From: Trichoplusia ni
Taxonomy: Eukaryota > Arthropoda > Insecta > Lepidoptera > Noctuidae
Assembly: GCF_003590095.1 (NCBI RefSeq)
Contig: NC_039478.1
Location: forward strand, 18,538,001-18,602,000
Length of the DNA: 64,000 bases
Direction: 5' to 3'
The position numbers and the translations under genes were made by a program. Of this stretch, positions 1-12,300 are shown piece by piece (position 1 is the stretch's first letter; each line of letters opens with the position of its first letter). The notes under the pieces are model-generated. The model had not been told where the DNA came from, made no database searches, and saw nothing but the letters and a program-made list of their open reading frames with translations.

Positions 1-861
1 TGTAATCTCAATGGTATGATATGTAAGGTGGCGCTTTAGACAGCAAGGCGTAGTGGCATTGACTTCTACTACAGGTATATTAGTCATCACACTATCATAA
101 ATAAAATCCTTTGAACACAAGGAACGTTATACGAGAAAAGTAGAAAACAGAAAAAATATTCACACGAAGGTGTCAACATATAAATCACAGGGCCTCAAAA
201 TAAAACACCATGTATAAGCTTCTGCTTGACCTATTGACAAAATCCATCGGCACATGATGAAACATTTAGTAAAGGTTATTGACCACACTATAACATCAAG
301 GTTTATCATTATCAGGTTTAACAAATTTTGTTAAATGATATATGATTTTTAATTCATTTATTTCACTTCGACTATCAAACTCAAAGAACATTTTAATAAA
401 TCCGTCATACTAATAACTAATTAAAAGCTCACATTTTAGTTAAGGTTAACAGAACAAACGTAAACTTCAAAGCAAAGGAGCACATAAATTATTGATGAAG
501 TGGGAATGACTCAAGAAATAAATTATTAATTACACCTTGTAGTAAGGACTCTATCGGGCCCTATAAAGAATTTCTAAGTGACACTATAACCGATCGGCAT
601 ACCTATGTTTGAAATATCAAGCAACTAACAAATAGGGTTCAGTACATCTTTTGCGAGTAAAGTAGCCCTAGAAAAAAAAACTCAGGAAAATCAGAGCGAT
701 TGATTGAGGTTTCCTTTCATATTCATTGCTTATCCTCCAACCGTATTGTTATATGCTTACAGTTCATAAACAATTTCGAGTACCATTTCCAATAGCTGTC
801 TCACGTAATACAATGACACATGACCGGACAAGATCATCGAACCTACCTCAACTAAGTCGAG

Positions 862-1071
862 CTAATCAGCTTGACACGTGACCTCCAGACCAATCAAGTG
901 GTAAACACCATTCAATGTCAGCCCATAAACGCAGTAACCAGACGTGCAGACATCAAAACCTATTATTATTGAACGACGACCCTGTACCACGAAGTCTTTA
1001 AGTAAGACTGGTGTCGTTGCGGAAGCAAGGTAGAGCTCTACATTGCACATTACGGCATCTCGCTTTAACAC
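862..1071 (-). other. Unclassified 69-codon open frame
   Basis: A minus-strand frame with a more balanced amino-acid composition than the surrounding AT-rich frames. It contains Cys, Gly, Val and hydrophobic stretches such as RRSIIIGF and GYCVYGL. I see no recognisable domain, no convincing splice partners and no promoter. It could be an exon of an unknown gene, a decayed gene fragment or chance. Confidence 0.15.
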
Positions 1072-2009
1072 AACTAGTAGTTTTGCTTTACGACCTTATA
1101 GTAATCTAAGAAATCCAGAAATTGTAAACAAGCTTATTACGGATGATTTAGATTTGTAAAGGACAATCGCCATTGATTCGATTACCGATCCCAGTGTGAC
1201 GTATAACAATGGTTAAGGTGAGTCACGATTGATGTTTAGTCCTACGATTGGGAAAGTTGATGTTACAATCGTCGCGAACATTCTTTTCATGTCAACTTGG
1301 TGGTACTAGAACGTGCTGGACGAATGATTAATTATGAATGTTAGGCGTTTTGTACGGTTCAATTCGTAGAAATGTAGCATTATTGTACGTCAATGACACG
1401 AGCTCTAGTATGCTTTTAAAACCAAATGATCGTCATATTAAATGAACGATTTTAGAGAAAGATTTTATACAATACTTAACTCTAGTCTAGACTCAACATG
1501 ATATTGTCTTACAGTCCGTCAGCATCCAGATGAAAGAAAAATCGATGAGTTAAGAGTATTAAACTTCCTTGGTAAGACAAAGTCTGCGCGACTTACAATG
1601 TCTGACTATCTGAAGGTTTTCTTAACACAAAAAAATATTAGTTCTGTCTACACAGAACTTTTTGTAGCCATTCAAAACAATCTTGAAACTGTGTACACAT
1701 ATTGTACCTACATGTGTAAGAGCAAAAAGTTTTCCCGTATTCTCATGTTTCATCACAATGATTGTATGAAATCAAGTTCAATATATCTCAAGGTCACGGG
1801 CTGAAGACACAGCGTGGCACATTTGAATAATGTTTTAATAAATTATGTTCGACTTTCCTTTATTTACAAAAAGCAACAATTGAACCGATTTACAATGAGC
1901 TGTCATATTCGTCAACATTCAATTGAAAGTCACTCATTATGTGGTTTTTGTAGCAGTTAATTTACTGTGTCGTTACCATAGAAATCTAAATAACAAGGTA
2001 ATAGAAGTG

Positions 2010-2195
2010 CCAACGCCGCGTGACCTTGTCGCCACACTGGTGTCTTGGACGACACCAGCGCGCGAACTTACGCTCAGTCGCTCGCGGAACGTCGTCACAG
2101 CAAGAACCACTAAAAATGGTGTTTTGCGGGGTTTCTCAGGCTGGAAATTCATCTGCATCGTGTGATAACGTAAATAAATAGATAACATTTTATCG
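2010..2195 (+). promoter_or_regulatory. CpG-rich patch with Inr-like site and strong splice donor
   Basis: A GC- and CpG-rich stretch stands out from AT-rich flanks. It holds an Inr-like CTCAGTC with its A at 2076 and, 118 bases further on, a consensus donor GTAAGT at 2194-2199. This is the shape of a non-coding first exon. There is no good DPE at +28 (AGAAC), and no downstream coding exon was identified, so the call is tentative. Confidence 0.2.
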
Positions 2196-2659
2196 GTAAG
2201 TGAATTATTGCAGTAATATTGATGTTATTGCAAAATTAAATTTCAAAACATAACCTTCATTATAAACCATATTTATATCGCACCATCCTGCAACAATTGC
2301 ATTCTTTACTAATCATTGCCTCTGCAGTAAGAAACTTACAGAAATGCACCGTTGTAAAAAGGGAAATGTATAACGAAAAATAATATTTATCAATGCGATC
2401 GTATTTGTAGTGGTACGGCCGCACAAAACTGTCGGAAATAGTGATGTGGTTAAGTGCGGACAAATTATCCAAAATGAACATTGTATACGAAAAGTAACAA
2501 TTTTAATAGTCGTTTGTTTTTGTGAACATATTATTGAATATACTTTTATTTCAGATTCCCACAGGATTGAAATAAATACAAAAGACAAGTGGATGTCTAC
2601 CACGGGTAAACGAAATTGGTACCCTACAACTTAGGCCGAATATACACTATGAAATTAGT

Positions 2660-2912
2660 TGCATGCTTGATAACTTGCCGCCCGCCGCCGCCCGCGCCCC
2701 TCTCCATTTTTACGGCTCGGACCGCGCTCGCAACTGAATGTTTCAAAAAGTACGCCTTGCGTTATAGCATTGAATAAAAATTGCAATTTAAATTTATCCA
2801 AATCTCATAAATACCTATTTTTCTATTATGAACGTTTGCTAGTCATTGGATACATGAACTGGGCTGCTTTTGTAAGACGACTAAAAAACCACCGTAGGTA
2901 TATACCAAACCT
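2660..2912 (+). repeat. Truncated copy of the 23.4-kb inverted-repeat element
   Basis: The stretch from about 2768 to 2912 matches the right half of the element at 23431-23770 closely. Both share the run from TTGAATAAAAATTGCA through TTGTAAGACGACTAAAA, with scattered substitutions. The matching left terminal inverted repeat is not present here; the left side is a GC-rich CCGCCGCCCGC stretch. This is a truncated or rearranged copy. Confidence 0.65.
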
Positions 2913-3419
2913 ACCTACCAAGTATTTCCTAATTATATTTTTTTTTGTCAACCGACAATTAGCGAATTTATTTTTTGTAAGTGCATAATATAGAAGAATA
3001 CAACAAAAAACATTGTCACTCATAATTTCGTCTTTCATTATATCCGTAGTCAATCCCTAGTGTAGTTTACGTAATCACTACAACTAATGCAAAAAAATGA
3101 ATGACTGTGTGAGTTAGTGAATCCATACAACGACAAAGTCAATCTTATTGCATTAGACGTACAGCCTAGTGTTGTTTGCTTGGTCTTCTCGATGTTAATG
3201 TTTGCGTGATTGCGTAGTTATTTGCTGTGAATGTGTTGAAGCCCCGCCCACCGGCGACATGCGTTTCGATAGATCGCCGCGGTGTATGCCATTTCTATTA
3301 CCTTGTTATTTAGATTTCTATGGTCGTTACGCATTCTTGGAGAACAATATAAAGCTAGTAAGACAGGTAGGTAATAACAATATTTTAACTGTCAATCTGC
3401 AATTGCAGAGCTAAGTTAG

Positions 3420-3810
3420 TGTAGCTACAGTCAGGACCAGTGCCAGAAGGCGCGTTTCTGTTCCATGCGCGCCTCAAAGATATATCAGCAAGTTCTTTGG
3501 CGCCTATTGGAGCTTATGCTGGCCTGCAGCCCCCGAAGGGAAAAGAAAAGAACATGGGTGGGTTTTAGTTAGTAAAAGTCTAACACTCCCTTCTGCTTAA
3601 CCCAGAGTGTACCATATTTGTTTTCGAAGGACGACCTCGATTGCTCCAGCCTTATCCACATGAGTCTATTGCGTAGTCTCTTGCCATTTTTTGAAGGGGC
3701 CCGCTGGGTCATTTCCTTAAGCCATTGATCATCAAATCTGACATACGATACATGAGACCAGCTCAGTTTTATTGAGCGTAGGAGCTGTAGCCGCGATTGC
3801 CATAACAATA
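3420..3810. repeat. Probable dispersed repeat fragment
   Basis: GC-richer than its flanks. It contains a tail GTTAGTAAAAGTCTAACACT that resembles lepidopteran interspersed repeats from general knowledge. A 79-codon minus-strand frame (3569-3808) runs through it without a recognisable domain. No second copy was found in this window, so the repeat call rests on style alone. Confidence 0.3.
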
Positions 3811-4253
3811 ATATTCATAATACGTATTGTTACATTCATGTAAGAACTATGATCTCTCTTTCGTGACTAAGAATAATCTGATTCTTTTAAGAAAACAATT
3901 GATGACTAGTAAATTCCATTCACCTTTCAATGACATCTTCACAGCGATTTGCATTTTGAATATCGATTTATTTCATTAAGATCTTGAAGCTTACTTAAAG
4001 AAAATGGCACTCTTCGTAAGCTGCTAATAAAGTTCATCAGAGGTTTTAGAAAACTTTGTATAGGCATAATAATACGCTTTAAATTCCAAGTTATTATAAT
4101 GGATATTATATTGAACCTAAAAGTGTGTTTTGTTTAGCAGAAGATCGATGACAATTTTTTACAATCAATAAGTGTTTGCTAAAACAAATAGGTTTTGATG
4201 AAGTTTAGAACTACTGAACATAAAAACAAAACGAAAACCTTGAGAATTTAACC

Positions 4254-4323
4254 TGCAAAACCAAAGTAAACGAAAATAAAAGTTTTAACTTTTATTTTCG
4301 TTTACTCAAATTCGTTGGTTTTT
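4254..4323. repeat. Long hairpin-forming palindrome
   Basis: The arms 4265-4284 and 4287-4306 are perfect reverse complements of 20 bases, separated only by TT. Further complementarity (AAAACCAA on the left, TTGGTTTT on the right) continues after an 8-base bulge on the right side. No coding frame is involved. Confidence 0.9.
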
Positions 4324-7300
4324 GTACGTAAAATAATTTGCCTGTTAAACATAACATATATTCTACGATTGATAAGAAAAATTTGTTAACACCAGAATTC
4401 AACTATCACCAATATTAGCACAAATCAGAATCAAATAAAATGAAAACATGGAACCATCAACTCCTATCTGCTACGGCGCAGTAAATCCAAGGATTATTCT
4501 CCCCAATGACCTTACGTGATACCTACAAAACATTTCGAAACTTCTGGACTTCATTTACAATTTAAAGTCGTTTTAAATTATAATATGAATGCAATCGAGG
4601 GACATTAAAGACAGGTTTTGCTGCAAAGTGAAGTTCGTCCTTCGGTCAAAAGCATCAGCAGGTTTTTTTTTGTAAATTATCAAGTAGTAAGCTTGTTTAG
4701 TACGTTGAAAATATTGTAAACATGTGTCAGATTAAATCAGGGTGACGGATGAGGTTAAAAAGAGGTCAGGGCTTGCTTAAACGTACTCTGAACACAATGA
4801 ATTTATAAAAAAAATATCTTTTGAAAAACCAGTTGGTCTGCAAAATACTCAAAAACGCGACGAAAAGATGCATTAATGAAGAAATTAGACGTGTGAACTC
4901 TTCGTCCATAAACGTCATTAGAATACGCTCAATAAAAATTCAAGGAAATGGAATAGAAGGCATGAATCAATTTCGTAAGTCTAACATTACACACAGAACA
5001 TTCAATGTCTCATTTGCACTAATGCTTACGCGAATAATTTCAAGTTTCAGTCTCAAAAAATATCTAACAATAAAATAAAACATCCTTGTAAAAGGTAAAA
5101 CCACGTGGCAGCAGACAGTCCTTTCCAGATAAGGAAATGACCATACTACACATAATAAAACACCGATGAACATAAATTGCCCTAATAAATTCGAAGCAAC
5201 AGTTGTCATTCGAAAGATAGGTACACAAGATAATGCTAAAATAACTGTTGCTACATTGCTCTCGTTAGAAAGTTCTGCAGACGGTACAGACGTCCCGTAA
5301 TATACCGATCGAGGGTATTCAGGTCAAGGACAGGTTGGAGGACAAGATCAAAGAATAGGAACGGAGCTGAGGAACATCGGGTGAATTAGCATGGATAGGG
5401 GGAATTCATAAAATTTCCTTAGATGTTTAGATGAAGAGTTATTTTGGAATTAGATGATGTTTGTTTTGAAGATCAGTGATTCAATTGGTGAAGATGGGTT
5501 TACACATAGGTGATGGATGTAGTAATAGTTGGGTAATTTATTTTTTAATTTATTTATCTATTTATAGATTCTCGGTATGAGAATTGGGAATTTCGAGATT
5601 TCAACGTTATGTTTGTGCCTCTAATCAATTTTTCTTCTTAATTTGCTATGGTCTTAGCTTGAACTTTAGAAATGTCACTTCTAATAGACCACAGCATCAG
5701 TCTCGACGTTTAAAATTGTAATTCGTTTCGAAACTTCAATTGTATAATAAGAAACACAATTTGGCTCACATTCTCACGGCATGACGAACTCATGAATATG
5801 CTTTCCGGTGGAATTAAAAACTAGATTCATAAAACTGAATTAATCTTATCAAATGACATTGGCCAAATTAGTAATGTGTGCACTTTAAATATAGATATAT
5901 TGTTTACCCTATGAAAAAGGTCTGTGATAAGGATTTAAATCAGATTTTTTTTCACCTTTATATCCCTTTTCTTTCTTAATTTTAGGCAACTGCTGGAAAA
6001 ACCTTTTCTCTCTATTCAGTACTTTGCTATTTCAAATGCTTTAGATTTAGTTTTGCTCTACCTATTAATAACAGTGACAAGTTAAGTCACAAAGTCAACT
6101 TTCTACTCCAAGGTAGATTGATCTACATTGAATGTATTTAAAATGTTAAATCGTGTCATTAACTTGGTTTAAAGTCACGATTGCGATAAGCAATGATTAG
6201 GTTGATAGAGAATGTACGTGAGAAACAACGAGGATTGTTAAACCAGTGTATTTTAATATTCGTATATGTATAGTATTACTTCTAACTTGTATCCAGAGTT
6301 AATATGACTATCATTATTTTATACATATAAATAAATGAATTACTCGAAATATACTCAAAACGAAGTAACTCGGCATAAGTTTTGAATGTTGCAAAGTGAC
6401 GAAAGTACCGACGTCATCGCAATATTTTCAGAACAATACACAGAGTTATTATACGCAAGCATTCGTGTGAATCCCTAGAGGGACAAAAAGCCTAAATATA
6501 ACAAAGTTTTTCGCAACACAAGTAGTAACGCCGAGGGTGAACTTATTTATAGAAATAAATTCTCCGAAAACATAACAGAGTTTCAGAAATAGAAACTTCT
6601 TTTTGCTACGAAAGTTATTTAAAGACTAAGTTTGTTTGAGAAAGGTTTTATTTTGACAAAGGATGTCGCCACTTTTCTTGGACTTGGAGATCTTATTTTA
6701 GGCCTAAATACTGGTTATAAGCTCATGTTATTGTTAAAAGAAGAGAGTGAGGGGTCATCTCGGTCTTGTTAGGAACATATTCATGTTTGTTACCAAATGT
6801 GTTGATTTTATTTTATCGGTGAAACATATTCTAAAAATCATTGTTATGGTAACAATAAACTTCGTTATTCATAAATCTTTTCAAGTGATTAACAGCTTAC
6901 TTATGTTTAGATATAACCTCATTTGTAGCATACATTTAATGGTAGTAGTGTTTGTTCCAGATAAGAAACTTTTACACATCAGGCAAAAATTCAGAGAAAA
7001 AGCCAGACTTATATACCGAAGTATAATTTTAGGTCACAATCAAAGCTTAGGGATAGATATTCTAAATCCCGATCCTAAATAGACTTCGGAGCCCGTTGTT
7101 GTTTATATAGAACATTTTTTGGAGAAAGCTCAGGCATGGATTATCCCCATATTTGTAACATGAAACAAATAAGTGAGTCTTTGTTTTGTTATAATACCAT
7201 TGACGTATGCAAACGGATTTAATTGCGGGAAAACCCTACTGTGGCCAAAGGTTTTCGTTAATGTTTTGTTTAATATAATTAAAAACCTGATTTTGCTCAC

Positions 7301-7894
7301 GTCTCGTGTTAATGATATGTGACAGTTTTTTGAATGAGTAATTCGAGATTATCTTCTGCATTTCGGCAACTTAATAATATTCGTAATAATGTTTGTAAAC
7401 CGTTTGAGAGCGTGCGTACGTGTCTCGACGCATGTTGTAGAGATTGAGTTAGAGGCCGAATGCGGTAATACGTGTTGTGACAACTTCGGGTAACAATATA
7501 CCTTTGCAGTTGTTTAAAAATACAGACAGGTCGATAAAATTGTCAGATTGAGTTTTGATAGACTTTTGAGCATGAATCAAACTTGCGCGACATACAAATT
7601 TAAAATTTTCTTATAGATTACATAACAAAACGACACATTTATAAAACTCTGCTTTGCTATACAATTGTAAATTGATTTACCAACTTCGAACACAATCTTG
7701 TTACTGCACTGATAATACTCAATTCATATACTCATCAAAAGCAGACAGATAACAGAATAGATAATCACGGCAACAGTAATCTACAGTATGCTCAACAATC
7801 CTTGCAATGCGATTAACGAGTTACTCAATTAAATAACAGTTATTTTAGAACGATAGTGTAAAAATAAAGTGAAAAAGTTGTACCTGACGGCTGG

Positions 7895-7990
7895 CGCCGG
7901 TATGTCGCGGGCGGGGTTGGGGGGGGGGGGGGCAGTGAGGCGCGCGGGGGGCGCGGGGGGCGTGTCACAACTAGCGAGTGAGGTCAAGCC
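7895..7990. other. G-tract / CpG-rich patch
   Basis: A local GC island in an AT-rich region, with a run of about 13 G followed by two G6 runs within roughly 50 bases. It could form a G-quadruplex on the plus strand. On the minus strand a CAG|GTACAA donor-like site lies at its end near 7882, so it might be a 5' exon of a divergent transcript. No protein domain is visible. Confidence 0.35.
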
Positions 7991-8742
7991 GGTGCATCGG
8001 CGAGGGATGGGATTGCTGTTATTTGTAACACGTTTTTCGATATTGGGTTGCGTGATTTTGAATTGATTACAGTTTGTTGAGTAATTGCTTTGTTCAGTTC
8101 TAAGGATTTAATGTAAATAGGTGAAATTGTAAATTTGTTTTCAATTTTAAGAATTTATTCACCGCGGTATTTGTAACTGCATCTTTATTTTTGTTATTTA
8201 AACTTTCGGCTTTCGGAACAAAAATTGTACTTTTGAGGCAACGACTTCAATAAGGTTAGCAGTATTTCGCATTGTATTTACTCAGTTTTTCAAACGAATT
8301 TTCTAGACGTTTTTTTACTAACGTTTGCCAAAACTAAAAGCAATTGTTATTATCAAAACATTCTGGCGCCAACAAATGTTTAAAATCATTTCATCACCGA
8401 AGGTTAATGATTTGGTATATATCTATCGCTTTCTCATTCATCACGTTGATAAGAGATAAGTTACATTCCTTGTAAAAGATTATAATATTTTTTTCCCGCA
8501 ATAAAGAAAAATAGAGCACAAGCAAAATATAAATCATAAATTCTTCCTTGTTTTGAAAATACTAGTGCTTAAGGAATTTCATAAAACATAAAAGTGCATC
8601 GAAGCGCATATAGCAGTTAACAATAGGTGCACTAAAACAACAATGAATACTACAAAACACGCGTGTTATCGCACAATACCCAACACTAGTGAGGTCAGAA
8701 AGACCGGAGGGGCTCGCCCCGCGCCCCGCACCCCGCCGGTCT

Positions 8743-8750
8743 TATAAAAG
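8743..8750 (+). promoter_or_regulatory. TATA box of the LRAT-like gene
   Basis: TATAAAAG lies directly after a very GC-rich block (8707-8740), about 240 bases before the chosen ATG. At usual TATA spacing, transcription would begin near 8773, giving a 5' UTR of roughly 220 bases. No typical TCAGT initiator is seen at that position. Confidence 0.6.
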
Positions 8751-8990
8751 AGATCCCCCACGCGCGCGCCGCGTCTATCGTTACTGCGCCACCGTATAGC
8801 TCGGTCCTACAACGACCGCAATACCACGCGCTAAATAAATTGTGAAAGTGTTGCTTATAAACCGTGATTTCTCGAGTGAGAGTACATTGCCGCGCCTAAG
8901 AACCAAGAAGACGCGACGCCTTCGCAACTACATAACTATAAGTGTCGGTGGGGGAATTGTCTCGTGCATTTGAGCGTGGAGAGGGGTTCA

Positions 8991-9324
8991 ATGGAAGCGA
9001 GGTTCGTGACCTGCCGGAGTTTCCAGCAGATCAAGCCGCCTGAGAAGAGCCTAGCGCCGTCCCCGCCGACGGTGAAGGGGCTCCTATCTCGTTTTGGGAG
9101 TCAGGCACAGGCTTTGTTCGCGCCAAAGAAACCCCGTTTCGGTTCGTCGGTAGCTATCCACAAACTTCGCGAGACCAAGTGGTTTAAACATGATGAACAA
9201 AACATACTGTGCGCCGTCCTCGAGACAGGATTCATCCTTGAGGTGCGAGCGGCGGACCCGCTGCCCCCGGACTCGGTCCTGTCTCCAGACTATCACATGT
9301 ATGCAGTCGCCATGTGGAAGAAGG
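8991..9324 (+). CDS. LRAT-like gene, coding exon 1
   Basis: Encodes residues 1-111 and the first base of codon 112. It includes the Pro/Ser-rich N-terminus and the start of the LRAT-like domain up to AMWKK. The donor is AAGAAGG|GTAAAG. The exon is GC-rich, unlike the flanking introns. Confidence 0.82.
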
Positions 9325-12300
9325 GTAAAGGTGTGTACCATATGTTACGTCTTATATTAATTAATTCTTATCAGAACATGAAAGGAATTTAAAGTTCGTC
9401 ACAAACGTCCGCGATGTTCATCGTAATTAGGGCGCGTTGATAACGTTCGCTTCGTATGTGCCTCGCAGCGAGACTAAATAAAGTTGGCACAGTTCACCCA
9501 CGGTCACACGTAATAAGACGAATTCACAATAGCGTTTGTAAATAATTCATGTGCATGTACAATTCGCTTTAATGAGATCAACGGATGTATTGTTGATGCG
9601 TTTAAAGCTCGTATAACCGTCAACTGTTGGTAAAGTACGAGTTTCGAAAGGGCAAAAGCCTTGAGAAGTATGTAGTATGAATAATCCGAAGCCTCAATGG
9701 AATTTGGGTAGGCGACTCCGAGCAAACAGGTTTTTAATGAATGGATATGTTCTTCCGACAGAAAAAACAAAGAACCCGGAACAGATAGATGTGTACACAG
9801 TGCAGCAAAAAGGTGTGAGAAAACGTGTCGTGAAGACAACACTAGGTGCCTTCTGGAAGAAAGACTCCGTGATACGCATCAACAATGTGGACGACAAGCA
9901 GGAGACGCCGAACAGTGAAAAGGATATCAGAGCCAAGGTAACGATCACTATGAACTTTCGGAAGTCCACGTTTCCAATTCCAATATTTACTAAAACAAGT
10001 TCGCGTTTGCAAAATATTCCCCCACTTCTGTCTAACTCTGTCAGACTAATATCACATCGATCATGAGATTAATAGGAATTACTTGGCAGCCACATACAGC
10101 TAATTACGTGTATCAGGTATTAAAGTAATCAAACAAGTTTTGTCATTGAAGTAGCATTAAAGTAATGCAAGTGACAACGAAACTCGGCCTTCACTGATCC
10201 AAGATATATTCAACAGCAAGGCTAAAGTTTCATATAAGTTTTGAAATGTAAAGTTGCTAAAATCAAACAGTCTAATTTTAAAAAGATTACAACACACTAC
10301 TACAAACAGACTGAGACAATGTTCAAACAATTGTAAACGTTTAATCATAGCTTGATAATATGATTCTTTAAACAGTAATTGTACTGAGTGAACGACCTCG
10401 ATTTCATGCAAAATTAAATACCTTTGCCGTTATACAAACATCGTATTACCTAACACAACATCTGTGTTATCTTACAACCTGTTCTATCTAATTCGTTTTC
10501 ACTTCCTCACACAATCCCGTTTAGATTAGAGTTTAATGCATGACAATTCCAACCTTCAATGGTTTATCAACACACTCGATCGAACTTAGACGTTCTTCCT
10601 TCAATACCGTAGGCTTGCGTCAGAATTGGAAACCTCTCGTTTCAGATAGCGAAAGCCTCAAGGGGTCTTTCGTTTATTGGAAACTGTGGGCACCAATGAA
10701 CAGTGGAACAGCTACTAAGGAGCTTCTACTGATTGCAGCTGGATATGGCAACTAAATCAAGGTTCGAGAGGAACTGGCACAATACCCTGCACTTCGTCCA
10801 CTGGTGCAGATATGGAGAAACCCCGCAAGAGGCTCGCATGAGACAGGTAAATTGCACTCTATACTGAAAGTAGCCGCATTGAGTTCCAGAAACAAATAAA
10901 CGCGATTTACGATTGCGCGCGTTAAGTTACCGTTTCCCCCCTTTTCTATAAACTAAGCGCTTCATTACACTCCATTTCACGTTTTTATATTTGGTTCTAG
11001 AATGTTATACTTATATTGTTATTCTGTAATGCATGCGAGTGCATGGCCGCAAGTGGAAAGTAAGTCCGCCCTTACAACGTTCCGTTATTTGAAACACGTT
11101 TTAACGGCAGTATTACTTCACCCCAGTATATTTTTCTGTTCATTCAAGCATTGTAAAATGCTTCTTTATTCAGCTTCATGTGTATGTCTATGTTGATTAA
11201 GTTTTTTATAATGAACTGAATGAGGCATCGGAGTTAATGGCACATCAAGACCGGCGATCATCCATCATGCATGGGGCATAAATTGGGTCCGGAAAGTAAA
11301 AAAACAGAGATCGCACAACGAAGAAATTTTGTTACAGATCAGCTTAACGACGTCGAAAACACCTATGATTATCATCTTTTGATGGTAATCGTTGAGGCGC
11401 TTTGGACACTTACAGCTGGCAAGAATAAAAATACCGGTGAGGTTTTAAATTTGTAAGATAGTAAGATGTGTAGGAGTCGGTGTGCCTAATATGTGTTAGT
11501 TGTAGCTCATTGATACGTGTCGCGGTTGCGTCATAGTGCGACTAGTGTGACAGGCAGATGATTCAAACATGAGCGTAATAGCCCCATTGTGCATCACTCA
11601 GTAATCTAAAAAACACGTAAGCGATTTAGCATCAAAAATTAATTCCTGACTAAAATGTGCGTAGCGAATCGTCAATCAACCGGTAAACGTTTATGCGATT
11701 GGCCGATTTAACTAGCGGTCATGCGTGCTTTTACTCAAATTATAACGATTATACATTTATTGGGCAATTAGACGAATGCCGAGATAATTGAACGGTCATA
11801 CGCGTAGGAACGTGCTTATAAAATTTTACTATGATTCGAGATTGATTAGTTGATACTACGTCAGTTCACAATACCTATGAATGAGTGAGGCGGTATTTCT
11901 GAAAACACAGCTTCAGTAGTTACTTTAAAACACCGTGGGTTTAAAAAGTGTTTATGTATAGCGCAGACACTTGTAAAAACATTGATATCACATTGTTACT
12001 AGGCAACATTCAGTTTGATATGGTTTGTGTCATATCATTTAAACATAATACAACTATCTAGAATTGCAATAATATATATATATATGATTACTTCTGTTTC
12101 GATGCGATTATATATCGATATCGGAACAAAACAAAGAATTGCATATAATTATATTAAAATGATAGATATTTATGTGATATTTATGCAAAAAGTGTAGTTA
12201 TATCCGCGTTAATTTCAATATTACAACATTGACATTTCCTACATGAAAATGAAAATAGTTCATCCGATAAAAAACGTTTCTAATAAGTATTCAAATTTTA

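Larger units (their letters stand above)
1..8700. other. Gene-poor AT-rich intergenic region
   Basis: I find no exon series with consistent splice sites and phases on either strand. Reading frames are short and AT-driven. Local exceptions have their own entries: an unclassified minus-strand frame near 862-1071, a CpG-rich patch near 2010-2195, repeat fragments at 2660-2912 and 3420-3810, a palindrome at 4265-4306 and a G-tract patch near 7895-7990. The region may be intergenic, or it may be intron if the missing half of DHX38 lies to the left of the window. Confidence 0.5.

Noticed and set aside
7869..8066. 65-codon Gly/Ala-rich frame
   Set aside because: It is low-complexity translation of a G-tract patch with no domain and no splice context.
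8964..8990. Upstream in-frame start of the LRAT-like protein
   Set aside because: The codon at 8964 is GTG; the first ATG of the frame is at 8991.
9677..9761. Coding start for the frame beginning at 9677
   Set aside because: The in-frame part before 9762 is intron; the acceptor at 9760-9761 and the phase match to exon 1 explain the frame.
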